Below are positions 36,558 through 44,472 of a stretch of DNA of 64,000 bases, in pieces. The DNA lies in assembly GCF_050942215.1 (NCBI RefSeq), contig NZ_CP192056.1, positions 2,666,001 to 2,730,000 of the forward strand, in the 5' to 3' direction. The notes beneath the pieces were generated by a model. That model ran no database searches, had not been told where the DNA came from, and saw only the letters and a program-made list of their open reading frames with translations. This DNA is from Sphaerimonospora sp050942215. GTDB lineage: Bacteria > Actinomycetota > Actinomycetes > Streptosporangiales > Streptosporangiaceae. Positions within the stretch are counted from its first letter, which is position 1. Every line of letters starts with the position of its first letter. The position numbers were made by a program, and so were the translations under genes.

Positions 36558-36833
36558 CCCCACCCCCCACTTTGCCGTGATCTTGCAGTTTCTCGCAGGC
36601 GGAGCCGGGAGCAGGCGTTTCCCGTCCGTGATCTTGCAGTTTCTCGCACATCTGCCCGCCGACCTGCCCGAACGGCTTTCGTGATCTTGCACTTTCGACT
36701 GCAAGATCACGAATCTTAGCGACCCAGGTCAGGCCGCATTCCTGCGAGAAAATGCAAGATCACGAAGGTGATCGGAGCAGGTCATGGGGTGTCCCTGCGA
36801 GTATTTGCAAGATCACGGGAGGGGGGTGGCGGG
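36558..36833. repeat. Palindromic array A: six copies of a 22-bp motif phased at 53 bp
   Basis: Forward copies of CGTGATCTTGCAGTTTCTCG(CA) start at 36576, 36627 and 36680. Inverted copies end at 36711, 36764 and 36817. Start-to-start and end-to-end spacings are 51, 53, 53 and 53 bp. The innermost pair forms a perfect 14-bp hairpin (36678-36691 with 36700-36713, 8-nt loop). C-rich (36558-36568) and G-rich (36821-36833) ends are mutually complementary. A second, related array lies at 56413-56697. It is not a CRISPR because copies are inverted around a centre. The ctaA stop codon falls in the last copy. Confidence 0.9.
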
Positions 36834-37835
36834 TTCGAGGGGCTCTGATCCGGAGGGGACCGGATCGCGGCTGCGCATCGCGAACACGACCCGCAGCGCG
36901 CAGATCCACACCAGTGTCGAGCCGAGCACGTGCAGCAGGACGAGACCGGCCGGGATGGCCAGGAAATACTGCGTGTAACCGATCACACCCTGGGCCAGTT
37001 CGACGGCGAACAGCACCAGGACGGCACGCCGGGCCCGGGCCGGGGAATCCGTCAGGTGGAGCGCGAACAGCAGCGCGAACGTGAGACCGACCACGATCCA
37101 GACGATGTCGGCGTGCAGTTGCGTCACGTCCCGGATGTCGAAGTCGAACCGCGAGGCGGCGGCGTCGCCCGAGTGCGGGCCCGTGCCGGTGACCACGACA
37201 CCGGCCACGAGAAGCGCGCCGACCGCTGCGACCAGGACGGAGCCGAGTGTGCGTATGTGCCGGTGGACGAGCGGCCGCGGCGGCTCGTGGCCCTCCCCGG
37301 CGCGGGCGAACATCGCGTACGCCGCCCAGATCATGGCGATGGACAGCAGGAAGTGGACGCTCACCGTGAACGGGTTGAGCATGGTCCGCACCACCAGGCC
37401 GCCCCACAGCGCCTGGGCGAGCACGCCGATCGGCTGCAGCGAGGCGAGCAGGATCAGATCGCGACGGCCCCGGGCGCGGCCCGTTCTGACGAGCCGCGTC
37501 GCGGCGACGAGGCAGGCGATGCCCACGGCGAGGACCAGGAAGGTGATCAGCCGGTTGCCGAACTCGATCGCCATATTGAACGGGGAATGCGAGTCGTGCT
37601 GGGCCGGGATGTAGCTGTCCGGCGTGCACTTCGGCCAGGTGGGGCAGCCGAGCCCTGACTTGGAGACGCGGACTCCGGCGCCCGTGACCGTGATGCCCAC
37701 GTTGACGACGACGCTCGCGAGCGCCCATCGCCGGAACGTGACGGTGCTGGGCCGCCAGTACGACCGGTGGAATCCGATGACGCGATCACGGATCTGGATG
37801 GAAAGGCTGGTCACGGTGAAAATGGTAGGCGGCAT
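36813..37835 (-). CDS. ctaA: Haem A synthase, COX15/CtaA family
   Basis: A 340-aa membrane enzyme oxidising the haem O methyl group to give haem A for cytochrome c oxidase. It has about eight hydrophobic segments, the conserved cysteine pair in GLGCPTWPKC (about 62-71), haem-ligand histidines in the EFGNRL, VSVHFLLS, THADIVW-like (QLHADIVW) and LLHVLGSTLVW regions. The start is ATG 37835 (MPPTIFTVTSL). The last codons (EPATPLP) and the TGA stop lie inside palindromic array A, so the array overlaps the 3' end of the gene. It works with ctaB (32637-33590). Confidence 0.92.
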   Translation of the reverse strand: MPPTIFTVTSLSIQIRDRVIGFHRSYWRPSTVTFRRWALASVVVNVGITVTGAGVRVSKSGLGCPTWPKCTPDSYIPAQHDSHSPFNMAIEFGNRLITFLVLAVGIACLVAATRLVRTGRARGRRDLILLASLQPIGVLAQALWGGLVVRTMLNPFTVSVHFLLSIAMIWAAYAMFARAGEGHEPPRPLVHRHIRTLGSVLVAAVGALLVAGVVVTGTGPHSGDAAASRFDFDIRDVTQLHADIVWIVVGLTFALLFALHLTDSPARARRAVLVLFAVELAQGVIGYTQYFLAIPAGLVLLHVLGSTLVWICALRVVFAMRSRDPVPSGSEPLEPATPLP

Positions 37836-37989
37836 GCTGAGTGGTCCCTCCTCCGGCCTGTCGGCGGATGGCGGTATGGCAGGCCTGCGAGCACATCGCC
37901 GTCCCGGAGGCGCCGACCGGCGGCGGCACCACGGCGGCGGAGCGCGTCACGCGCCGCCGCATGGGCCGGCCGGAGGAGCGGGCGGATCG

Positions 37990-38892
37990 TCAGCCGGAGC
38001 GGGTGGCGCCGATCGAGGCGACGACGACGCAGCCGATCGCGGCCCACTCGCGTACCTGGAGGATCTCCCCGAGCACGAAGAGCCCGACCAGCGCGGCGAC
38101 GGCGGGCTCGAGGCTCATCAGGATGCCGAAGACCCGTTTGGGCATGCGGCGCAGCGCCTCGAGCTCCAGTGAGTACGGAATGACCGAGGAGAGCAGGCCG
38201 ATTCCGGCGCCGATGAGCAGGATGTCCGGCCGCAGCAGATCGGCCCCGCCCGACGCCACTCCGACGGGCGCTGCCGTGATCGTGGCCACGATCATGGCCA
38301 GGGACAGTCCGCTCGTGCCGGGGAAGCGGGCCCCGGTCGCGGCCGACAGCAGGATGTAGGCGGCCCAGCAGGCGCCCGCCAGCGCGGCGAACCCGATGCC
38401 CGCCCAGCTCGTGTCACCGGCCTGTCCCCAGGGGGCGAGCAGGACCACCCCGGCGCCGGCCAGCACGACCCACAGCAGGTCGAGCCGCCGCCGGGAGGCG
38501 AAGACCGCGACGCCGAGCGGCCCGATGAACTCGATCGTGACGGCGATGCCGATCGGCAGCCGGGCCAGCGCCTCGTAGAACGACAGGTTCATGATCCCGA
38601 GGCTCAGCCCGAAGAGCGCTCCGACGGCGAGGTCACGGCGGCCGAGCCCGCGCAGGCGGGGCGGGGCGAAGGGGACGAGGATGACGGCGCCGATCGCGAT
38701 GCGCAGCAGGACCACGCCGCTCGGCGGCAGCTCGGCGAACAGGTTCTTGGCCAGTCCCGCCCCGAGCTGGACCGACAGGATGGCGAGCAGCACCAGCCCG
38801 GACGGCGGTACGGCGCCGGTCGCAGCGAGCAACGACGCGCCCGGCCGGGCCCGGCCGCGGTACGGCTCGGCCGGCGGGCACTCGGAGGTCAT
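37990..38892 (-). CDS. EamA/RhtA-like inner-membrane transporter
   Basis: A 300-aa drug/metabolite-superfamily transporter with ten predicted hydrophobic helices in two EamA repeats. The closest characterised relatives by motif are RhtA-type threonine/homoserine exporters (AIGAVILVPFAPPRLRG; PYSLELEALRRMPKRVFGIL; LEPAVAALVGLFVLGE). Substrate is inferred only at the level of small amino acids or metabolites. It lies 28 bp beyond the stop of the ABC permease gene on the same strand. Confidence 0.82.
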   Translation of the reverse strand: MTSECPPAEPYRGRARPGASLLAATGAVPPSGLVLLAILSVQLGAGLAKNLFAELPPSGVVLLRIAIGAVILVPFAPPRLRGLGRRDLAVGALFGLSLGIMNLSFYEALARLPIGIAVTIEFIGPLGVAVFASRRRLDLLWVVLAGAGVVLLAPWGQAGDTSWAGIGFAALAGACWAAYILLSAATGARFPGTSGLSLAMIVATITAAPVGVASGGADLLRPDILLIGAGIGLLSSVIPYSLELEALRRMPKRVFGILMSLEPAVAALVGLFVLGEILQVREWAAIGCVVVASIGATRSG

Positions 38893-38920
38893 CCGGGTGG
38901 CCCCGTGGTCTTGCGCACCG

Positions 38921-39700
38921 TCATTCCCAGCGGAACGTCCGCGCCGCCAGGGCCAGTGTGCCTGCCGCCCAGCAGGCCAGCACGAGAAGCTGCGTCACCG
39001 GCAGACCGGCGCCGTTCGTCAGCACCCCGCGCAGCCCGTCGGACAGCGCCGTGATCGGCAGCAGCGTGAGGATGTGCTGCACGCCCTCGGGGAACTTCTC
39101 GATCGGGAACACCACGCCGCCGAGCCCCAGCAGCACCAGGTAGACGAGGTTGGCCGCGGCCAGCGTCGCCTCGGCGCGCAGGGTGCCCGCCATGAGCAGG
39201 CCGAGCCCGCTGAAGGCCGCCGTGCCGAAGAGGATCAGCAGCACCGTCCACAGCGGGTTGCCACGCGGCGACCAGCCGAGCGCGACCGCCACCACGCCGA
39301 TCACGATCACCTGGAGCACCTCGACGGCGACGACCGCCGCCGTCTTGGCCAGCAGCAGCCCGGTCCGTGACAGCGGGGTGGCGCCGAGCCGTTTGAGCAC
39401 GCCGTACCGCCGCTCGAAGCCGGTGCCGATGGCCTGGCCGGTGAACGCGGTGGACATGACCGCGAGCGCGAGCACGCCGGGGGCGACGAAGGCGACCCGG
39501 GATCCGCCGCCGACGTCGATCAGCGGCGCCAGGGAGAAGCCGACCAGCAGCAGGATGGGGATGATCAGCGTGAGCACGAGCTGCTCGCCGTTGCGCAGCA
39601 TGGCCCTGATCTCCGCGCCGGTCTGGGCGAGGACCATCCGGTGGAGCGGCGCGGCTCCGGGTCTGGGGGAGAAGTCGATGGTGGGGATTACTGCGGTCAC
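38921..39700 (-). CDS. ABC-2 type transporter permease
   Basis: A 259-aa membrane subunit with six hydrophobic segments and the ABC-2 permease features GFERRYGVLKRLGATPLSR and the late NLVYLVLLGLGGVVFPIEKFP. Its GTG start overlaps the ATPase stop codon by 4 bp (GTGA), so the two genes are translationally coupled and form one exporter. Substrate is unknown; related actinobacterial systems export antibiotics or lipids. Confidence 0.88.
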   Translation of the reverse strand: MTAVIPTIDFSPRPGAAPLHRMVLAQTGAEIRAMLRNGEQLVLTLIIPILLLVGFSLAPLIDVGGGSRVAFVAPGVLALAVMSTAFTGQAIGTGFERRYGVLKRLGATPLSRTGLLLAKTAAVVAVEVLQVIVIGVVAVALGWSPRGNPLWTVLLILFGTAAFSGLGLLMAGTLRAEATLAAANLVYLVLLGLGGVVFPIEKFPEGVQHILTLLPITALSDGLRGVLTNGAGLPVTQLLVLACWAAGTLALAARTFRWE

Positions 39701-40608
39701 CGCAGCTCCCGGCCGGTCAGCTCCAAGAACACGTCCTCCAGCGTACGGCGCTCGATGCGCAGATCCTCCGTCATGACGCCCTCGGCGGCGCACCACGCCG
39801 TCACGGTGGCCAGCATCTGCGGGCCGACCTGGCCCTCGATGATGTAGTGGCCGGACGGCGACTCCTTGGCCGCGCTGCCGGACGGGAGCGCGCAGAGCAG
39901 CTGGTCCACGTCGAGGCCGGGCCGGGCGCGGAAGCGGAGCTGGCGTTCCGCGCCGGTCAGCTCCCTCGGGGCGCCCTCGGCCACCACCCGCCCGTGGTCG
40001 ATGACGACCACGTGGTCGGACAGTCTCTCGGCCTCGTCCATCTGGTGGGTGGTCAGTACGACGGACACGCCCGCGTCCCGCAGCCCGGTGACCACGTCCC
40101 AGCAGGCGTGCCGCGCCTGCGGATCGAGACCGGCGGTCGGCTCGTCGAGGAACACCAGCTCCGGCCGCCCGATCACGGCCGCCGCGAGCGACAGGCGCTG
40201 CTGCTGGCCGCCCGACAGCCGCCGGTACTGCGTACGCGCGTGGTCGGCCAGGCCCAGCAGAGCGAGCAGGGCCTCCGGGTCGAGCGGGTGGGCGTAGAAG
40301 CGGGCGACCACCCGCAGCCACTCGCCGGCCCGCACGGCGGGCGGGACGCCGCCCGCCTGGAGCATGACCCCCAGGCGAGGTCTCAGCGCGGGGTCGGCCG
40401 GGTCGAGGCCGAGGACCCGTACGGTCCCGCCGTCGGGCCGGCGGAACCCCTCGCAGATCTCGATCGTGGAGGTCTTGCCCGCGCCGTTCGGCCCGAGGAT
40501 CGCGGTCACCTCGCCGGCACGGCAGGTCAGGGTCAACCCGTCGACGGCCGTCTTGCGTCCGTACCGCTTGATCAGCCCGCGGATCTCCACGGCGTGCGGA
40601 GTGCTCAC
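39697..40608 (-). CDS. ABC transporter ATP-binding protein (ABC-2/DrrA type)
   Basis: A 303-aa ATPase with Walker A GPNGAGKTST (about 39-48), signature RRLSGGQQQRLSLA (about 131-144), Walker B LVFLDEPTAGLD and a C-terminal ABC-2-associated extension typical of DrrA-like proteins. The GTG at 40608 is preceded by TAGACT ending 6 bp upstream, so the transcript may be leaderless. It is divergent from sufR; an iron-box-like site lies between them. Confidence 0.9.
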   Translation of the reverse strand: MSTPHAVEIRGLIKRYGRKTAVDGLTLTCRAGEVTAILGPNGAGKTSTIEICEGFRRPDGGTVRVLGLDPADPALRPRLGVMLQAGGVPPAVRAGEWLRVVARFYAHPLDPEALLALLGLADHARTQYRRLSGGQQQRLSLAAAVIGRPELVFLDEPTAGLDPQARHACWDVVTGLRDAGVSVVLTTHQMDEAERLSDHVVVIDHGRVVAEGAPRELTGAERQLRFRARPGLDVDQLLCALPSGSAAKESPSGHYIIEGQVGPQMLATVTAWCAAEGVMTEDLRIERRTLEDVFLELTGRELR

Positions 40609-40676
40609 GTTCCGAGTCTAGGGAGCAGGTGCGCCGCTCCCGCAGCCGGAGCCGTCCGCCGCCCGCACGGTCAACG

Positions 40677-40695
40677 TTAGGTAAGGCTACCCTGC
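40677..40695. promoter_or_regulatory. IdeR/DmdR-type iron box (imperfect)
   Basis: The 19-mer TTAGGTAAGGCTACCCTGC agrees with the iron-box consensus TTAGGTTAGGCTAACCTAA at 15 of 19 positions. It lies between the divergent ABC exporter and sufR operons, about 73-91 bp upstream of the sufR start codon and 69-87 bp upstream of the ABC ATPase start. Binding by a DtxR-family regulator under iron-replete conditions is inferred. Confidence 0.55.
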
Positions 40696-40756
40696 GTGAG
40701 GAATCGCACTTGAATCGATATGCCACCGGGTTTGTGGGCCGGGAAGGAATTACGGC

Positions 40757-40771
40757 ACACTGATGTTGTGA
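40757..40771 (+). promoter_or_regulatory. SufR operator overlapping the sufR start codon
   Basis: ACACT-GATGT-TGTGA matches exactly the ACACT-N5-TGTGA motif I recall for SufR binding in Mycobacterium tuberculosis. The right half contains the GTG start of sufR (40768-40770). A weak TTGTGG (40732-40737) and CACACT (40756-40761) pair, 18 bp apart, would put transcription start at the GTG, so a bound repressor would block initiation directly. Confidence 0.6.
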
Positions 40772-41613
40772 AATACGTGCCCGGGAGAACGAACGCCGAG
40801 GACGCCGCGCGACGGCGGCAGTCGGCCCTGCCCGCGCACGCAGAACCCAATCAGGAACCACGGCAGGAAAACAAGCAGGGGGACATCGGCAAGCCCGGGG
40901 AGATCGGCAGCGAGGGCAGCACCAGGGCCCGCGTCGCCAGGCTCATCCTGGAGCATGGTCCGGTCACCGCGGCCGCGCTCGGCGAGCGGCTCGGTCTCAC
41001 CCCGGCCGCGGTGCGCCGTCATCTCGACGCGCTGCTCACCGAGGGCATGATCGAGCCCCGCACGGCCAGGCCGTACGGCAGGCGGGGGCGCGGCAGGCCG
41101 GCGAAGACGTTCGCGATCACCGATGCGGGTCGCAGCGCCTTCGTGCACGCCTACGATGACCTGGCGGGCAGTGCGCTGCGCTTCCTGGCAGAGCGGCTGG
41201 GCGGGCAGGCGGTGTCGGAGTTCGCGCGCACCCAGGTGTCCGGCCTGGTGAGGGCTCTGGACGAGGTCATGCGCGAGGTGCCCGCCGACCAGCGGGTCCG
41301 CGTGCTGGCCGAGGCGCTGTCCGCCGAGGGCTACGCCGCTTCGGCCAGCAAGACGGGCAGCGGCGGCGAGCAGCTCTGCCAGCATCACTGCCCGGTGGCG
41401 CACGTCGCGGCCGAGTTTCCTCAGCTGTGCGAGGCCGAGACCGAGGCGTTCGCGCGGCTGCTCGGCACACCGGTGCAGCGGCTGGCCACGATCGCCAACG
41501 GCGACGGGGTCTGCACCACCCATGTGAGCCCCCACGCGCTGGCCGGACGGCGGGCGCGTGCCCCCGAAGCGAGCACATCGACAATATCGACGAGCAAGGA
41601 GTCCGGAAGGTGA
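40768..41613 (+). CDS. sufR: Fe-S-sensing transcriptional regulator SufR
   Basis: A 281-aa winged-helix repressor of the suf operon. The N-terminal 50 residues are polar; the winged helix spans about 52-120 (LTPAAVRRHLDALLTEGMIE; GRGRPAKTFAIT). Candidate cluster ligands are Cys204, Cys208, Cys221 and Cys249 (QLCQHHCPVAH; QLCEAETEAF; GDGVCTTH), in the actinobacterial pattern. The GTG at 40768 lies in the predicted operator; an ATG at 40720 is possible but would place the operator inside the gene. Its stop overlaps the sufB start (GTGA), so regulator and pathway are co-translated. Confidence 0.9.
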   Translation: MKYVPGRTNAEDAARRRQSALPAHAEPNQEPRQENKQGDIGKPGEIGSEGSTRARVARLILEHGPVTAAALGERLGLTPAAVRRHLDALLTEGMIEPRTARPYGRRGRGRPAKTFAITDAGRSAFVHAYDDLAGSALRFLAERLGGQAVSEFARTQVSGLVRALDEVMREVPADQRVRVLAEALSAEGYAASASKTGSGGEQLCQHHCPVAHVAAEFPQLCEAETEAFARLLGTPVQRLATIANGDGVCTTHVSPHALAGRRARAPEASTSTISTSKESGR

Positions 41614-43022
41614 CTGTCACCGACCGCCCGGAGCTGGAAGGCCTCGGGAATTACAAGTTCGGCTGGGCCGACACGGACGTGGCCGGTGCCACCGCCCGGC
41701 GTGGACTGTCGGAAGAGGTCGTCCGCGACATCTCCGCGCTCAAGAATGAGCCGGAGTGGATGCTCGACCTGCGTCTCAAGGGCCACCGGCTGTTCCGCAA
41801 GAAGCCGCTGCCGACCTGGGGCGCCGATCTCACGAGCATCGAGTTCGACAACATCAAGTACTTCGTCCGCTCGACGGAGAAGCAGGCCACGTCCTGGGAC
41901 GAACTGCCGGCCGACATCAAGAACACCTACGACAGGCTCGGCATCCCCGAGGCGGAGAAGCAGCGTCTCATCGCCGGTGTCGCGGCGCAGTACGAGTCCG
42001 AGGTCGTCTACCACAAGATCCGTGAGGACCTCGAGGAGAAGGGCGTCATCTTCGTCGACACCGACACCGGCCTGCGCGAGCACGAGGACATCTTCAGGGA
42101 GTACTTCGGCTCGGTCATCCCGGTCGGCGACAACAAGTTCGCCGCGCTGAACACCGCGGTCTGGTCGGGCGGCTCGTTCATCTACGTGCCGCCGAACGTG
42201 CACGTCGAGATCCCGCTGCAGGCCTACTTCCGGATCAACACCGAGAACATGGGCCAGTTCGAGCGGACCCTGATCATCGTGGACGAGAACTCCTACGTGC
42301 ACTACGTGGAGGGCTGCACCGCCCCGATCTACTCGTCCGACTCGCTGCACTCGGCGGTCGTCGAGATCATCGTGAAGAAGGGCGCCCGCTGCCGCTACAC
42401 GACGATCCAGAACTGGTCGAACAACGTCTACAACCTGGTCACCAAGCGCGCCGTGGCGTACGAGGGCGCGACCATGGAGTGGATCGACGGCAACATCGGC
42501 TCCAAGATCACGATGAAGTACCCGGCGGTCTACCTCATGGGCGAGCACGCCAAGGGCGAGACCCTGTCGGTCGCGTTCGCCGGCGAGGGCCAGCATCAGG
42601 ACGCCGGGGCGAAGATGGTGCACCTCGCGCCGAAGACCTCCTCGACGATCGTGTCGAAGTCGGTCGCGCGCGGCGGCGGCCGGACCTCCTACCGCGGCCT
42701 CGTGCAGATCGACGAGGGCGCCGCGGGGTCGGCGTCCACGGTCAAGTGCGACGCGCTGCTGGTGGACCAGATCAGCCGCTCGGACACCTACCCCTACGTC
42801 GACGTCCGCGAGGACGACGTGTCGATGGGCCACGAGGCCACGGTGTCCAAGGTGTCGGAGGACCAGCTCTTCTACCTGATGAGCCGCGGCCTGACCGAGG
42901 ACGAGGCGATGGCGATGATCGTACGCGGCTTCGTCGAGCCGATCGCGCGTGAGCTCCCCATGGAGTACGCGCTGGAGCTGAACCGCCTGATCGAGCTGCA
43001 GATGGAAGGAGCTGTCGGCTGA
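41610..43022 (+). CDS. sufB: Fe-S cluster assembly scaffold SufB
   Basis: A 470-aa scaffold subunit of the SufBCD complex on which Fe-S clusters are built from SufS/SufU sulfur. It has the family's YKFGWADTDVAGATARRGLS N-terminus, the WSGGSFIYVPPNVHVEIPL and VEGCTAPIYSSDSLHSAVVE segments (with conserved Cys) and the C-terminal DEAMAMIVRGFVEPI. No intein insertion is present, unlike some actinobacterial SufB. GTG 41610 overlaps the sufR stop; the stop overlaps the sufD start by one base. Confidence 0.97.
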   Translation: MTVTDRPELEGLGNYKFGWADTDVAGATARRGLSEEVVRDISALKNEPEWMLDLRLKGHRLFRKKPLPTWGADLTSIEFDNIKYFVRSTEKQATSWDELPADIKNTYDRLGIPEAEKQRLIAGVAAQYESEVVYHKIREDLEEKGVIFVDTDTGLREHEDIFREYFGSVIPVGDNKFAALNTAVWSGGSFIYVPPNVHVEIPLQAYFRINTENMGQFERTLIIVDENSYVHYVEGCTAPIYSSDSLHSAVVEIIVKKGARCRYTTIQNWSNNVYNLVTKRAVAYEGATMEWIDGNIGSKITMKYPAVYLMGEHAKGETLSVAFAGEGQHQDAGAKMVHLAPKTSSTIVSKSVARGGGRTSYRGLVQIDEGAAGSASTVKCDALLVDQISRSDTYPYVDVREDDVSMGHEATVSKVSEDQLFYLMSRGLTEDEAMAMIVRGFVEPIARELPMEYALELNRLIELQMEGAVG

Positions 43023-44152
43023 TGGGCCTGGACACGAAGCCACTGTCGACGCTGCACGAGATCTCGTCCTACAACGTTGCGGACTTCCCGGTGCCGACCG
43101 GGCGCGAGGAGGAGTGGCGGTTCACCCCGCTGTCCCGCCTGCGCGGTCTGCACGACGGCACGGCCGAGGTGACCGGAAACGTCGTGGTCGAGGTGGACGC
43201 CGCGCCGGAGGCGACGGTCGAGACCGTCGGCCGAGAGGACGCCAGGATCGGCCGGGCGTACGTGCCCGCCGACCGGGTCAGCGCCCAGGCGTACTCGTCG
43301 TTCGAGAAGGCGACCGTCATCACGGTGCCGCGCGAGGCGGTCACGTCCAAGCCGATCGAGATCGGCGTGCGAGGGACCGGCGGCGCCCGCGCCGGCGTGG
43401 CTTACGGCCACATCCTGATCGACATCGGCCCGATGGCCGAGGCCGTGGTCGTGCTGGACCACCGCGGCAGCGCGGTCTACGCCGACAACGTCGAGTTCGA
43501 CGTAGCCGAGGGCGCCACGCTCAAGGTGGTCAGCCTGCAGGACTGGGACGACGACGCGGTGCACGTCTCGCACCACCACGCCAGGGTCGGCAAGGACGCC
43601 ACGTTCCGGTCGTTCGTGGTCACCCTCGGCGGTGATCTCGTACGGCTGTCGCCCTCGGTGTCGTACACGGCGCCCGGCGGCGACGCGGACCTGACCGGGC
43701 TGTACTTCGCCGACGCCGGCCAGCACCTGGAGCACCGCCTGCTCGTCGACCACACCGTGCCGAAGTGCCGCAGCAACGTGACCTACAAGGGCGCGCTGCA
43801 GGGCGACGGCGCGCACGCGGTGTGGATCGGCGACGTGATCATCCGGGCCGAGGCCGAGGGCACCGACAGCTACGAGCTGAACCGGAACCTGATCCTCACC
43901 GACGGCGCCCGCGCCGACTCGGTGCCGAACCTGGAGATCCTCACCGGCGAGGTCGCCGGGGCGGGCCACGCCTCCGCCTCCGGCCGCATCGACGACGAGC
44001 ACATCTTCTACCTCCAGGCCCGGGGCATCCCGTTGGACGAGGCACGCCGCCTTGTCGTGCACGGGTTCTTCGCCAAGCTGCTGGAGAAGATCGAGGTCCC
44101 CGAGATCCGGGAGCGGGTGCTTTCGGCGATCGAAGCGGAGCTGGCCCGATGA
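43022..44152 (+). CDS. sufD: Fe-S cluster assembly protein SufD
   Basis: A 376-aa beta-helix partner of SufB within SufBC2D. Signature segments: GREEEWRFTPLSRLRGL near the N-terminus, HYLLVDH-like HRLLVDHTVPKCRSNVTYKG, and the C-terminal QARGIPLDEARRLVVHGFFA shared with SufB. The conserved C-terminal His is present in VVHGFF. ATG 43022 overlaps the sufB stop and the sufD stop overlaps the ferredoxin start by 4 bp, so translation is coupled throughout. Confidence 0.96.
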   Translation: MGLDTKPLSTLHEISSYNVADFPVPTGREEEWRFTPLSRLRGLHDGTAEVTGNVVVEVDAAPEATVETVGREDARIGRAYVPADRVSAQAYSSFEKATVITVPREAVTSKPIEIGVRGTGGARAGVAYGHILIDIGPMAEAVVVLDHRGSAVYADNVEFDVAEGATLKVVSLQDWDDDAVHVSHHHARVGKDATFRSFVVTLGGDLVRLSPSVSYTAPGGDADLTGLYFADAGQHLEHRLLVDHTVPKCRSNVTYKGALQGDGAHAVWIGDVIIRAEAEGTDSYELNRNLILTDGARADSVPNLEILTGEVAGAGHASASGRIDDEHIFYLQARGIPLDEARRLVVHGFFAKLLEKIEVPEIRERVLSAIEAELAR

Positions 44153-44469
44153 ACGGTGAGTGGGAGAAGGTCTGCGCGCTCGGCGACATCCCCGACGAGG
44201 GAGTCATCGGCGTGGAGGTCGGCGAGGTCCCGGTCGCGGTCGTCCGCGTCGGCGACGAGGTCTTCGCCCTGCACGACGTCTGCTCGCACGCCGAGGTGAA
44301 GCTCAGCGAGGGCGACGTCTACGACCACACGCTGGAATGCTGGCTGCACGGTTCGTGTTTCGACCTGCGCAGCGGCAAGCCGACCGGACCGCCCGCCACC
44401 AAACCAGTGAACGTCTACCGAGTCAAGATCGAAGGCGATGACGTGTTCGTCTCGCTCTCGAAGGAGTAA
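44149..44469 (+). CDS. Rieske-type non-haem ferredoxin of the suf operon
   Basis: A 106-aa Rieske [2Fe-2S] protein with ligands in DVCSHAEVKLSEG (Cys-x-His) and ECWLHGSCFD (Cys-x-x-His). Such a ferredoxin gene sits between sufD and sufC in many actinobacterial suf operons and is thought to supply electrons or be a client or carrier. The start overlaps the sufD stop (ATGA). Confidence 0.92.
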   Translation: MNGEWEKVCALGDIPDEGVIGVEVGEVPVAVVRVGDEVFALHDVCSHAEVKLSEGDVYDHTLECWLHGSCFDLRSGKPTGPPATKPVNVYRVKIEGDDVFVSLSKE

Positions 44470-44472
44470 AAC

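Larger units (their letters stand above)
36259..36812. other. Intergenic region, LPMO gene / ctaA
   Basis: About 550 bp without a convincing gene. It holds, in order, the LPMO terminator, an orphan CelR/CebR-type palindrome and most of palindromic array A. The open frames seen here are Arg/Pro-rich and show no family features. Confidence 0.7.

Noticed and set aside
36576..36817. CRISPR-like reading of array A (repeats of 22 bp with about 31-bp spacers)
   Set aside because: Copies are inverted around a central hairpin, only three run in each direction, spacers share words with array B and no cas gene is present.
41427..41609. Upstream start for sufB at 41427
   Set aside because: It would overlap most of the SufR ligand domain; GTG 41610 gives the normal SufB N-terminus and a GTGA overlap.
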